A stretch of 64,000 nt of DNA from an uncultured Bacteroidales bacterium (lineage in GTDB: Bacteria > Bacteroidota > Bacteroidia > Bacteroidales > Bacteroidaceae): contig CACWTU010000002.1 of assembly GCA_902763885.1 (NCBI GenBank), positions 62,001 through 126,000 of the forward strand. The letters are read 5' to 3'. The notes under the pieces were generated by a model that did not search any database, was not told the DNA's origin, and saw only the letters and a list, made by a program, of their open reading frames with translations. The translations under genes were made by a program, and so were the position numbers. This document shows positions 9,188 through 16,841 of this stretch, one piece after another; within the stretch, counting starts at the first letter, position 1, and each line of letters begins with the position of its first letter.

Positions 9188-9222
9188 AGGGGCACAAAAG
9201 GGACGGTTCTTTTTGTGCCCCT
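9188..9222. repeat. Bidirectional terminator-like hairpin, relative of the element at 53212
   Basis: Arms 9188-9199 and 9211-9222 (AGGGGCACAAAA/TTTTGTGCCCCT) flank GGGACGGTTCT. It sits between convergent genes, two bases after the HIT stop. Apart from about one base, the reverse complement of 53239-53272 is the same sequence. Confidence 0.85.
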
Positions 9223-9226
9223 CCCT

Positions 9227-10732
9227 CTATCTGCGGAAATATTTGCCGATGACAGGGAGGGACTTGAGCGGGAGGTCTTTCTTGAAGAGGTAGGCCAGGT
9301 AGATGCAGATAAGGCCGGTGTTGATAAGAAGTGACAGCCACAGGGGTAGCGACTTGCTGTCAACAAAGAGGTAAATCACGTACAGCACGGCAGCCAACAG
9401 TACGTACAGGCCAATCTCTCCTAAAGGATATTTGATTGGACTCTTTTTCTGTCCCACAAAGTATGAGAGTATCATGCATACTCCGTAGCCGGCAAAACCG
9501 CCCCAGGCGCAGGCCATGTAGTCGTATTTGGGTACAAAGATGAAGTTTATGACCAGAAGCACCGCACAGCCTATGAATGAGAATACGGCTCCCCACCATG
9601 TCTGGTCTATCAGCTTGTACCAGAATGAGAGGTTGAAATAGACTCCCATAAAAATCTCGGCCATCATGACTATAGGTACCACCTTAAGTCCTTCCCAGTA
9701 GGTCCTGCCTATTATAAACTTTAGAATTTCCAAATAGAACATAACCGCCAGGAATGCAAGCAGGGCAAAAATTATGAAGAACTTCATGGCATCGGCATAA
9801 ACCTTGTTCTGCCCCTCGCGGTCATGTGCGGCTGTGCTGAAAACAAGCGGTTCATATGCGTATCGGAACGCCTGGGTAAGCATGGACATGATCATTGCAA
9901 CCTTGACGGCGCTTCCGTAGATACCCAACAGCCTCTCACCTTCATCACCTTTAATAATATAGGTAAAACAGATCTTATCGGCCACCTGGTTAAGTATACC
10001 TGCAAGTCCCAGAATCAGTATGGGCCAGGTGTATGAGAGCATCTGACGGAATAGTTTAGTGTCAAAACCGTTCTTGATCTGAGATATCTCAGGCAGCAGA
10101 CCTATAGTGATGCTTGCTGAGCAGAACAGGTTGATATAGAATACATATCTTACTACAAGGTTGGGATCATACCAACCAAGCAGGGTTGGGTAATCCTGAT
10201 AGATATCCTTGAACCACAGTATGACTATGAGGTTAAGGGCTATGGTCATGAATATGTTGGTAAGCTTGAGAGCGGCAAACTTGATGGGTCTTTTAAGGAA
10301 TCTCAGGTAAGAGAACACTATAGCCTGGAATGAATCTATAGCTACTACAAGAGAGAGAGCTGTAACATATTCGGGGTGTTGGGGGTATCCCAGCAAAGCA
10401 CAGATCTCAAACCTGTTCATAATACAGACGGCTGTGAACAAGGCTGATAGTATACCTACCGATATCAGTGCGGTAGAGAATACTTTGGCAGGCTTCTGCC
10501 CCTCCTTGTTGGCGAACCTGAACATTGTGGTCTCCATGCCGAATGTAAGCAGGACAAGGCACAATGCAGTAACTGCATACATCTTTGTTATAGCTCCGTA
10601 CTCTCCGCCCTGAGCCTTGAGCACATTGGTGTACAAAGGAGTGAGCAAGTAGTTGATGAATCTGCCCACGATGCTGCTTATTCCGTATATGGCCGTATCC
10701 TTGGCCAATGATGCCATCTTGCTATTTGACAT
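9227..10732 (-). CDS. Polysaccharide flippase, Wzx/MOP superfamily
   Basis: About 501 residues with 12-14 hydrophobic segments, starting MSNSKMASLAKDTAIYGIS. The N-terminal motif with YGISSIVGRFINYLLTPLYTN is typical of the polysaccharide-biosynthesis branch of the MOP exporters, which flip lipid-linked oligosaccharides across the inner membrane. The frame is open further upstream, but a -7 box at 10776-10769 would put the transcript start inside that extension, so ATG at 10732 is preferred. It stands alone, convergent to greA-HIT and away from the glycan cluster at 41-49 kb, so its substrate is not indicated by neighbours. Confidence 0.88.
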   Translation of the reverse strand: MSNSKMASLAKDTAIYGISSIVGRFINYLLTPLYTNVLKAQGGEYGAITKMYAVTALCLVLLTFGMETTMFRFANKEGQKPAKVFSTALISVGILSALFTAVCIMNRFEICALLGYPQHPEYVTALSLVVAIDSFQAIVFSYLRFLKRPIKFAALKLTNIFMTIALNLIVILWFKDIYQDYPTLLGWYDPNLVVRYVFYINLFCSASITIGLLPEISQIKNGFDTKLFRQMLSYTWPILILGLAGILNQVADKICFTYIIKGDEGERLLGIYGSAVKVAMIMSMLTQAFRYAYEPLVFSTAAHDREGQNKVYADAMKFFIIFALLAFLAVMFYLEILKFIIGRTYWEGLKVVPIVMMAEIFMGVYFNLSFWYKLIDQTWWGAVFSFIGCAVLLVINFIFVPKYDYMACAWGGFAGYGVCMILSYFVGQKKSPIKYPLGEIGLYVLLAAVLYVIYLFVDSKSLPLWLSLLINTGLICIYLAYLFKKDLPLKSLPVIGKYFRR

Positions 10733-10768
10733 AGATCCAGAAATGAAAAAAATCGGATTGTTTTCCCA

Positions 10769-10776
10769 CAAAGATA
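10769..10776 (-). promoter_or_regulatory. -7 box for the flippase gene
   Basis: The minus strand reads TATCTTTG. The predicted start near 10762 is 30 nt before ATG 10732 and supports that start codon. Confidence 0.6.
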
Positions 10777-10861
10777 GGCACTTGGGGCCTTTTTTATGAT
10801 TAGTGTTAGTTTTTTTTATAAAAAAATCTTCAGAAATGTTGCATAGATTCAAAAACCATCA

Positions 10862-10937
10862 TATATTTGCCACGTAAACTTATCGGAGTCATAACGAGAA
10901 GAGGTATTTAATTCTTCGTTATGGCTTTATTTTTTTA
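10862..10937 (+). promoter_or_regulatory. Promoter followed by terminator-like hairpin (short transcript or attenuated leader)
   Basis: TATATTTG (10862-10869) predicts a start near 10876. CATAACGA..AG (10890-10901) pairs with CTTCGTTATG (10914-10923) with a 2-nt bulge, and a T-rich run follows to 10937. The product would be about 60 nt. No real gene follows for 800 nt. Confidence 0.45.
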
Positions 10938-11211
10938 CCTATTTTTAATTTAAAATGAACATTTACTTCTTGTTTTGCAATGAAAACCTTGTTTGTTTTT
11001 CTCTTCTATTCAATTAATATGGAGAGAAGGGGATTGATCTCCCTGTCAGGCTTGTATCCTATTTCATTTAATAAGACAAGTATTGGACATCCTTTCAAAT
11101 TGAAAAAAGTAGGATGTAGTCTCTTTGTGTCTTCAAATCAACTCTCAGTGTCACAATATTACTTGGACTATACTGTGAAAAACTAATCTATATTTTCTTA
11201 GTGTTTTCCTA

Positions 11212-11275
11212 ACGGCCATCATCGGGATATGTACGGAGATGGTAGTAATCTGTGATATCTCCTGGTGGCCGTTTG
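11212..11275. other. Long imperfect hairpin, possible structured RNA
   Basis: AACGGCCATC (from 11211) pairs with GGTGGCCGTT (to about 11272), and GGGATAT pairs imperfectly with ATATCTCC inside. It lies downstream of the minus -7 box at 11563. No T-run on either side marks it as a terminator. Confidence 0.35.
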
Positions 11276-11555
11276 TGAAAACCATTTCATAAGTAATATA
11301 AATTCTGAAGAGAACAACATATTTGATAAATACCGAGACTCCGGTACTTTCTTTCAAAAGCGGAGGGGAAGCGTTCCCTTGCTTTTGATTCAAAGCGAAT
11401 CTCAAAAAAAAGCTAAGATGAGAATGGAAACTTAAAGTGTTAGCTAACGGATTTGGAAAAAAAGAGGGACAAAAACAGTGCGACCCTTGCAAAGTACTCT
11501 GTTTTAATCCCCTCTCCATCCAAATCTAAAGTATAAACTAAAAATTTGGATGATG

Positions 11556-11563
11556 CAAAGATA
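11556..11563 (-). promoter_or_regulatory. Orphan minus-strand -7 box
   Basis: The minus strand reads TATCTTTG. It would drive transcription through 11540-11200, where only an unconvincing 122-codon frame lies, so an RNA product or a chance match are both possible. Confidence 0.35.
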
Positions 11564-11731
11564 GTATTTTTTGTCAACAACTATGCTATTCCAGTGTTCA
11601 AGGAACACTTGTAGTAGTAGCCGGAAAGCAGAGTTTATTGTTTGCCTTAATCCGGCAAAAAGAGGGTTTGAAAATAATCCTTTTCCTTAAAAAAACATTT
11701 ATAAAATTTATTATCAAGAAATTATCAAATT

Positions 11732-12133
11732 ATGAAAAAGAAATTAATTGTTTTGTCATCTATTGTTATGTTTTCAATAGGTCTTGCATTGTATGCTAAT
11801 AATTCTTCTGCCATGAAAGTTCTGAGTGAAGACAACATTGAAGCTCTATCCGAGGGAGAAAGTTCAGGGAATCCCATTCAGGAAACAGGTACATATCCTC
11901 ATAGGGTATGGATTGATCATGAAGCCCATACTATTACAATGGAGGGATATCATAAAGTTAAAGGTGAGGGCGGAAAATACGAGTGTACAAGTAATTCTGG
12001 CTCCACTTGTAAAATGAGTTCCGATTCACCAGTTCGCAAAACCACTGTTATTGTGAAACTGCTGGAAGCTTTATTGAAAGTCATTTTTAGTGGCCTTCCT
12101 TTTTGGAAATGGGTTGTAGGCTTATTTGCTTAA
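11732..12133 (+). CDS. NVEALA-family precursor peptide
   Basis: 133 residues. A positively charged, hydrophobic N-terminus (about residues 1-22) acts as a signal or leader and is followed by SEDNIEALSEGE, the NVEALA-type motif of small exported Bacteroidales peptides. The middle is hydrophilic with two cysteines (CTSNSGSTC) that could form a disulfide. The C-terminus is a strongly hydrophobic or amphipathic stretch of about 25 residues with FWKW, able to span or insert in a membrane. It is the first gene of the cluster to 20155. A strong hairpin after its stop suggests its message is kept more abundant than the rest. Family assignment rests on the motif and the adjacent propeller lipoprotein; function is unknown. 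Confidence 0.75.
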   Translation: MKKKLIVLSSIVMFSIGLALYANNSSAMKVLSEDNIEALSEGESSGNPIQETGTYPHRVWIDHEAHTITMEGYHKVKGEGGKYECTSNSGSTCKMSSDSPVRKTTVIVKLLEALLKVIFSGLPFWKWVVGLFA

Positions 12134-12143
12134 AATGAGCTAA

Positions 12144-12186
12144 ATACACTGACTATCGTAATGATGTGTTATGATAGTCAGTGTAT
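12144..12186 (+). promoter_or_regulatory. Intercistronic hairpin after the NVEALA gene
   Basis: Perfect 14-bp arms at 12144-12157 and 12173-12186 (ATACACTGACTATC and its complement), with three more pairs possible inside. The following bases are A/T-mixed, not a clean T-run, so RNA stabilisation or processing is favoured over full termination. It would separate expression of the peptide from the downstream genes. Confidence 0.7.
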
Positions 12187-12215
12187 AATTATTAAATCTT
12201 TAACAAGGTAATTAT

Positions 12216-13397
12216 ATGAATAAATCTTTAAAAACTTTTCCGGTAACGTACTTACAAATGTTGTTTCTCTCAATCATTTTAGCGTTTATGATGTCTGCTT
12301 GCGGAGATAAATACAGTGAAAATGTATTGGATCTTGATGATATAGAAGAAATAGATTTGAGTCCACTTACTTCAGATATAGAAATTATTCCTATAAAATG
12401 TTCTGTTCCAATGGATGGGGCAAAAAGAATGATAGGCTATGAAGATTATACATTTATTCTTGGAGATGCCGGTGAAACTGTATATTGTATTCAAGGAGAT
12501 ACTGTTATAGCGGTTCTTAATGCAGTAGGACGTGGACATGGAGAATATACATATATTGATGACTTTACTTACGAGGAAAAGTCAAAGATATTGTATGTAA
12601 GAAATGATGAAAAGCTTTTAAAATACAGTGTACCATCAATGTCTTTCTTGGGATCATCGGATATTACTTATACTACTATAGGTATGATAGCGCTTAATCC
12701 TGATGAGATATTGGCTAATTGTTCTTTTTGGGAAGACGATACTTATAAAGAATGCTTTAATGGATTATGTATCGTTTCCACAGCCACAGGTGAAATAATA
12801 AGACGTTGTTTTAAGTTTGGCTATTATGATGATTCTTGCTTAATGTTTAATGAGTTAGTTAAAACTGAGGATGGTGTTCTAATGCCTTTCTGTGGTGTTT
12901 ACAAGAATAAAATTTTATTGTTGGATACAACAACGGGAGAGACCAAAGAATTAGATTCTTTTAGTTTCAACGAAAACTGGCGTGTTCCCAAAAGTCTCAT
13001 CAAATGTATAAAGAAAGGAGATAGTTATGAAATCACACAAGAGGCAGAAAAACGAACATCTTTTTGCGACGGATGTCATTATCCTATATATGTTAATTCC
13101 CGACTTACTTACTGGTGCTATCCAGAAGAGAATTGGCATGATACTCCAATTTTAGTAATAAGAGATAAGGATAAATTTATCAATAGACATTTTGTTATTT
13201 CTGGTACTTCTTTAAGAATTAATGCCAGTTTTGTTAAAGGAGATCGCTTTATGAAAGCCTTTGATTGTGATCCTGAGACTATAATTACTGATCCAGATAA
13301 TGCATCAGATCTTGCTAAGGAGATATATCGGGTAATGAAGGCTCAGCCATTCAATAATCCTATTCTTTTATCATACACGGTTGACAAAAACATCTGA
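12216..13397 (+). CDS. 6-bladed beta-propeller lipoprotein
   Basis: 393 residues with a signal peptide and lipobox (MMSAC), so a predicted lipoprotein. The start of the mature part, ENVLDLDDIEEIDLSPLTSDIEIIPIKC, and repeats such as GYEDYTFILGDAGETVYCIQ, GRGHGEYTYIDDFTYEE and LYVRNDEKLLKYSVPS match the Bacteroidales 6-bladed propeller family that commonly sits next to NVEALA peptides. Base composition is distinctly AT-rich compared with the flanking core genes, as for the peptide gene, which suggests horizontal origin or relaxed codon use. A role in binding or exporting the peptide is inferred from context only. Confidence 0.82.
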   Translation: MNKSLKTFPVTYLQMLFLSIILAFMMSACGDKYSENVLDLDDIEEIDLSPLTSDIEIIPIKCSVPMDGAKRMIGYEDYTFILGDAGETVYCIQGDTVIAVLNAVGRGHGEYTYIDDFTYEEKSKILYVRNDEKLLKYSVPSMSFLGSSDITYTTIGMIALNPDEILANCSFWEDDTYKECFNGLCIVSTATGEIIRRCFKFGYYDDSCLMFNELVKTEDGVLMPFCGVYKNKILLLDTTTGETKELDSFSFNENWRVPKSLIKCIKKGDSYEITQEAEKRTSFCDGCHYPIYVNSRLTYWCYPEENWHDTPILVIRDKDKFINRHFVISGTSLRINASFVKGDRFMKAFDCDPETIITDPDNASDLAKEIYRVMKAQPFNNPILLSYTVDKNI

Positions 13398-13402
13398 GTG
13401 CC

Positions 13403-13978
13403 ATGAAAACCAATAAGAGCAATAAGTTCTTTTCATCGCTTTTGACAATGCTGCTTTATTCAGCTGTAGGTGTAGGATGCTTTTGCGGAGCAACGCTGGT
13501 GCTGAATAGGCATAAGTCTGGTAAAATGCCAGTTCAGTTGCCTTATGTATCAGTGAAAGACAGTTGCATGCTTAATGCCTCAGACGGATTGCTGGAATTA
13601 AGCAGAGAAGCTAAGGGGATAATAGTTTATGTGGAAGCAGGCACATGTGCTGCATGTTCTGAAAATGCCATTAAGGAGGTTGCACAATATATGCATGATT
13701 CAGTTGGCACTTCCAGACCTATGTTGCTGTATCATCCGCCTGTAGAGATTGATTCCAGTTTAGTCAAGGATTACCATAACCATTTTGACGATTATTTCAG
13801 GGTGGTTATTACATCTGACGATTCATTGATGATAAAGAATCCTTGGATGCCGGAATATTTAGGTATTTACGGTATCGTTACAGACTCTTTGGACAGAGTG
13901 CTGTTTGCGGGTTCCCTGTTTGACAAGAGGTTTATGGATTGCTGCATTAAACAAACTCAAACCACGCAGGAGATATGA
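13403..13978 (+). CDS. Membrane-anchored thioredoxin-like protein with CAAC motif
   Basis: 191 residues. One N-terminal membrane segment (about residues 10-35) would leave the rest in the periplasm. The strand IIVYVEAGTCAACSENAI carries a C82-A-A-C85 redox pair in the position expected for a thioredoxin fold. The rest is divergent, with no obvious cis-Pro motif. A thiol oxidase, isomerase or reductase acting on the two-cysteine NVEALA peptide is a reasonable inference, unproven. It starts 5 nt after the propeller gene and overlaps the DUF1573 gene by 4 nt (ATGA). Confidence 0.7.
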   Translation: MKTNKSNKFFSSLLTMLLYSAVGVGCFCGATLVLNRHKSGKMPVQLPYVSVKDSCMLNASDGLLELSREAKGIIVYVEAGTCAACSENAIKEVAQYMHDSVGTSRPMLLYHPPVEIDSSLVKDYHNHFDDYFRVVITSDDSLMIKNPWMPEYLGIYGIVTDSLDRVLFAGSLFDKRFMDCCIKQTQTTQEI

Positions 13979-14337
13979 AGTTGGCAGGATGGGCATTGAT
14001 AGTCTGTATGGTTGCGTGTGGATGTGAAGGCAAGGATACCGCAATGGAATATCCCAGACTGATAACAGTAGAGAATTCTGTGGTTTTTGATTCTGTACAC
14101 ACCACTCTCAAGATACGCAACAGGAGTTCAGAACCAATAAAACTGGATATTATTCCTGAGTGTGACTGTACAAGAGCCACCCCTGAACAATTGACCGTAA
14201 AACCTCACGGCAGAAAGAAAGTGAAGATATCTTTCCAGATTAACAGTTCTGGGGCATATGAGAGAATTCTTTATCTGCAAAGAGAAGATATGGAGGAACC
14301 GGATACTGTGGTTATAAAAGGTTACGCAGAGAAATGA
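13975..14337 (+). CDS. DUF1573-family lipoprotein
   Basis: 120 residues. A short signal peptide with cysteines at VACGC suggests lipidation. One Ig-like DUF1573 domain follows: VVFDSVHTTLKIRNRSSEPIKLDIIPECDC, then LTVKPHGRKKVKISFQIN and a final strand. Small DUF1573 proteins often accompany propeller and NVEALA genes in Bacteroidales; their biochemical role is not established. It overlaps the genes on both sides by 4 nt, strong evidence for one operon. Confidence 0.8.
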   Translation: MKLAGWALIVCMVACGCEGKDTAMEYPRLITVENSVVFDSVHTTLKIRNRSSEPIKLDIIPECDCTRATPEQLTVKPHGRKKVKISFQINSSGAYERILYLQREDMEEPDTVVIKGYAEK

Positions 14338-15947
14338 ATAGAATAAAAGCAATAAGTAAAGGATCAGGCATTCATTTAACCGTTGTGGATGGACTGGTGT
14401 TGCTGATGTCAATTGTGTTGATCTATGCGTCAATTGATGGTACTCAGCATAGCGGATACCGTCCTTTGGTGATGGTGGAGCCGTTGCTTATTGCCTATTG
14501 TGTGCTGCGGATACTGTTTAGCTTGAACCATAAGTGGACATCATATTTGCTCCTTTTGGTAATAGTGGTATTCTGTGTAAGAGAGATGTATCTGGGTTAT
14601 AGCCAACTGTTCCAGAACTTAGGAAAGGTAAGAGGACAGGAAATATGCAAAGGTTCTTTCTCCAATTCCGGCCCGTTTGGTTGCTTCCTTTCTGTGTGCG
14701 CAAGCCTGTTTATTGCAGTTTGGACAGGTGAATCAAATAAGTTTTTCCGGATTCTGCTTGCAGCTCTGTCTGGTTTGACATCCATACTGATGGTTTGTAC
14801 ATTGAGCAGGGCATCTGTGCTGTCTTTTGCGGTCAGCATGTTATTGCTGTTAATGAAAAGGGATGATTTCTCTGCTTTTATCCGCAGGAACTGGATTTAT
14901 CTCACTCTGGCGGTTTCACTGCTCGGTGCAGGTGCATATCTGGTCAAGAAACCATCGGCCGATGGCAGGCTGTTGATGGCACGTATCAATATGCGCATGA
15001 TTATGACCGGCGGATTGAACGGAGTAGGATGGGGTAATTACGGTGGAGCCTATGGAGAGGCACAAGCGCATTTCTTTGCTGATTATCTGGATGATGGTGT
15101 TGGCGGGATGGATATTGACAGAATACCGGAAAATCTGCGTAGGGTTGCTGATTGTCCTTCAAACGCTTTCAACGAGTATCTGAAGATGGGAGTGGAATGC
15201 GGGCCTATAGCAATGATCTTGTTAATAGGTCTGGTGGTAGCTGGCATAGTTTGTACATATAGGAGTAACAGCTGTTGGTGCTATCCTCTTATTGCAGTCT
15301 CAGTGTTTGCCTGTTTTTCATACCCGTTTGAGATTGGTGTATTGTTGACGCTGTTTGTTATATGTCTGGCTTCATATGACACTGAAACAAGTGGCAAGGG
15401 AGCAAACATGGTCTTTTTCCTGCTGATGATAGGGGTATTGATACCTGTATATCGCTCTCATATTTCTGAGGTTAACGGTATGAATTTCAGGTTCCGTACT
15501 TCGGGAATAAAGGGGTTGTTTGAAAACAGACTGAACAGATATGCCATACTCGATTATGGTTCTTTTCCAGACGGATTATACGATGAAAAGGTCATTTTTG
15601 AGTTTGGACAGTCATTGAACGAAGGCGGTAATTATACCATGAGTGACTCTTTGCTCACCATAGGGACTTTAATAAGCTGTGACCCAATGTTCTGGAACGT
15701 GATGGGTAACAACAGCCTGATGCAAGGTAAATACCGTGAGGCTGAATACAGGTACAAGCATGCTTTCTATATGGTACCCAACCGTCTGTATCCTCTATAC
15801 CTGATGGCCAAACTGTATCATACAGAGGGAGATACAGCACGTTTCCATAATATGGCCGATAAGATAGAGCGTTTTGTTCCGAAAGTTGAATCAGTACAGA
15901 CCGCTCGCTTGCGTTCGGAGATAAGAGAACTAAGAAAAGAGTATTAA
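14334..15947 (+). CDS. O-antigen ligase/Wzy-like polytopic membrane protein with C-terminal TPR
   Basis: 537 residues. About 10-11 membrane segments fill roughly residues 15-365; the central part has TLSRASVLSF and a large periplasmic loop (about 205-285) containing the conserved-looking CPSNAFNEYLKMGVECG. The last 110 residues look like tetratricopeptide helices (MGNNSLMQGKYREAEYRYKHAFY). This layout fits the O-antigen ligase/polymerase superfamily, but no glycosyltransferase lies in the operon and NVEALA-linked members have no proven glycan substrate. A transporter-like or acceptor-modifying role in the peptide system is equally possible. It overlaps the DUF1573 gene by 4 nt. Confidence 0.75.
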   Translation: MNRIKAISKGSGIHLTVVDGLVLLMSIVLIYASIDGTQHSGYRPLVMVEPLLIAYCVLRILFSLNHKWTSYLLLLVIVVFCVREMYLGYSQLFQNLGKVRGQEICKGSFSNSGPFGCFLSVCASLFIAVWTGESNKFFRILLAALSGLTSILMVCTLSRASVLSFAVSMLLLLMKRDDFSAFIRRNWIYLTLAVSLLGAGAYLVKKPSADGRLLMARINMRMIMTGGLNGVGWGNYGGAYGEAQAHFFADYLDDGVGGMDIDRIPENLRRVADCPSNAFNEYLKMGVECGPIAMILLIGLVVAGIVCTYRSNSCWCYPLIAVSVFACFSYPFEIGVLLTLFVICLASYDTETSGKGANMVFFLLMIGVLIPVYRSHISEVNGMNFRFRTSGIKGLFENRLNRYAILDYGSFPDGLYDEKVIFEFGQSLNEGGNYTMSDSLLTIGTLISCDPMFWNVMGNNSLMQGKYREAEYRYKHAFYMVPNRLYPLYLMAKLYHTEGDTARFHNMADKIERFVPKVESVQTARLRSEIRELRKEY

Positions 15948-15963
15948 TGTCATTCAAGATAAG

Positions 15964-16779
15964 ATGATTGAGTCAGAAGAGAAAAAGAAGAGTGGTGAGG
16001 AAAAAACCATTGGTGATAGGATTGTAAATATCCTGTGGAAGGTGATGATATGTGCTGTAGCGCTTGTGTCATTGCACTATGGAAGGCGTATATTCATTGC
16101 GGAGCGTTTCAGTATTCCGTCTGATTCAATGCGGCCTACTCTTGTGCCGGGTGATAAGGTGTGGGTTAACAAATTGCTGTTTGGCGGCAGGATATATACC
16201 TCATTGAAATTTGATGATCACTCACCTCTCAAATGTTTCCGTATGCCGGGCATCAGAAAGATACGTCCGGGTGACGTTATCTGTTTCAACTATCCGCTAG
16301 GTTATGACAAATGGACCAAGATAGAGTTCAAAATCAACTATGTCTATTGCAAGCGTGTGCTGGGTACACCTGGCGATACCATAGGTATCCATGATGGTGT
16401 AAACTGGAACAATCACAATTCCGGTACGATTGGGGTATTGGAAAACCAGTTGGTTTTAAAAAACACGCCGGACAGCGTGCTGTGGCATCAGAAATTCATG
16501 AAAACCATGCCTTTTACCCTACCTATATGGAATATGAAGGATTTCGGCCCTCTGTATGTGCCGGGCAAAGGTGAGACCATAGAGCTTGATTCTCTGAATC
16601 GCGCCATATACGGCCCGGTAATAGAGTATGAGACAGGTTCCTGGCCGGACTCCACCTTGAAAGCCCATACTTTCAGGCATGACTACTACTTTGCATTAGG
16701 TGATAACAGTCTTGATTCCAATGACTCTCGTTACTGGGGGTTCATTCCCGATGATTTCATAATAGGTATCGTGAATTAA
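15964..16779 (+). CDS. Signal peptidase I, system-specific paralogue
   Basis: 271 residues. One N-terminal membrane segment (about 22-42) is followed by the catalytic serine motif FSIPSDSMRPTL (S55) and lysine motif YCKRVLGTPGD (K130), then the C-terminal box GDNSLDSNDSRYWGFIPDD. All S26 landmarks are present, so it should be active on the periplasmic face of the inner membrane. It is much shorter than the housekeeping signal peptidase usual in Bacteroides. Its position inside the NVEALA operon, 16 nt after the ligase-like gene, suggests it removes the leader of the peptide or of a partner. Confidence 0.9.
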   Translation: MIESEEKKKSGEEKTIGDRIVNILWKVMICAVALVSLHYGRRIFIAERFSIPSDSMRPTLVPGDKVWVNKLLFGGRIYTSLKFDDHSPLKCFRMPGIRKIRPGDVICFNYPLGYDKWTKIEFKINYVYCKRVLGTPGDTIGIHDGVNWNNHNSGTIGVLENQLVLKNTPDSVLWHQKFMKTMPFTLPIWNMKDFGPLYVPGKGETIELDSLNRAIYGPVIEYETGSWPDSTLKAHTFRHDYYFALGDNSLDSNDSRYWGFIPDDFIIGIVN

Positions 16780-16841
16780 AACGCTTCTTTCCTTGGTGAA
16801 TTTTTTCAATAACATATTCGTATAAAATCTTTTAATTACAA

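Larger units (their letters stand above)
10733..11731. other. 1-kb intergenic region with divergent promoters and several hairpins, no convincing gene
   Basis: This AT-rich stretch separates the flippase from the NVEALA operon. It holds a minus -7 box (10769-10776), a plus -7 box (10862) followed by a hairpin and T-run, a second minus -7 box (11556-11563), a long imperfect hairpin (11212-11275), AGTGTTC/GAACACT (11593-11609) and GCCGGA/TCCGGC flanking 11620-11657. Frames of 68 and 122 codons exist but have no recognisable content. A small RNA or a long regulated leader for the peptide gene is possible. Confidence 0.5.

Noticed and set aside
10980-11186. 68-codon plus-strand frame
   Set aside because: No leader, domain or ribosome-site support; its composition reflects AT-rich noncoding DNA.
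11151-11519. 122-codon minus-strand frame in the 1-kb intergenic region
   Set aside because: No recognisable domain, unlikely composition for a soluble protein, and it overlaps the hairpin at 11212. A minus -7 box lies upstream, so it stays a weak possibility.
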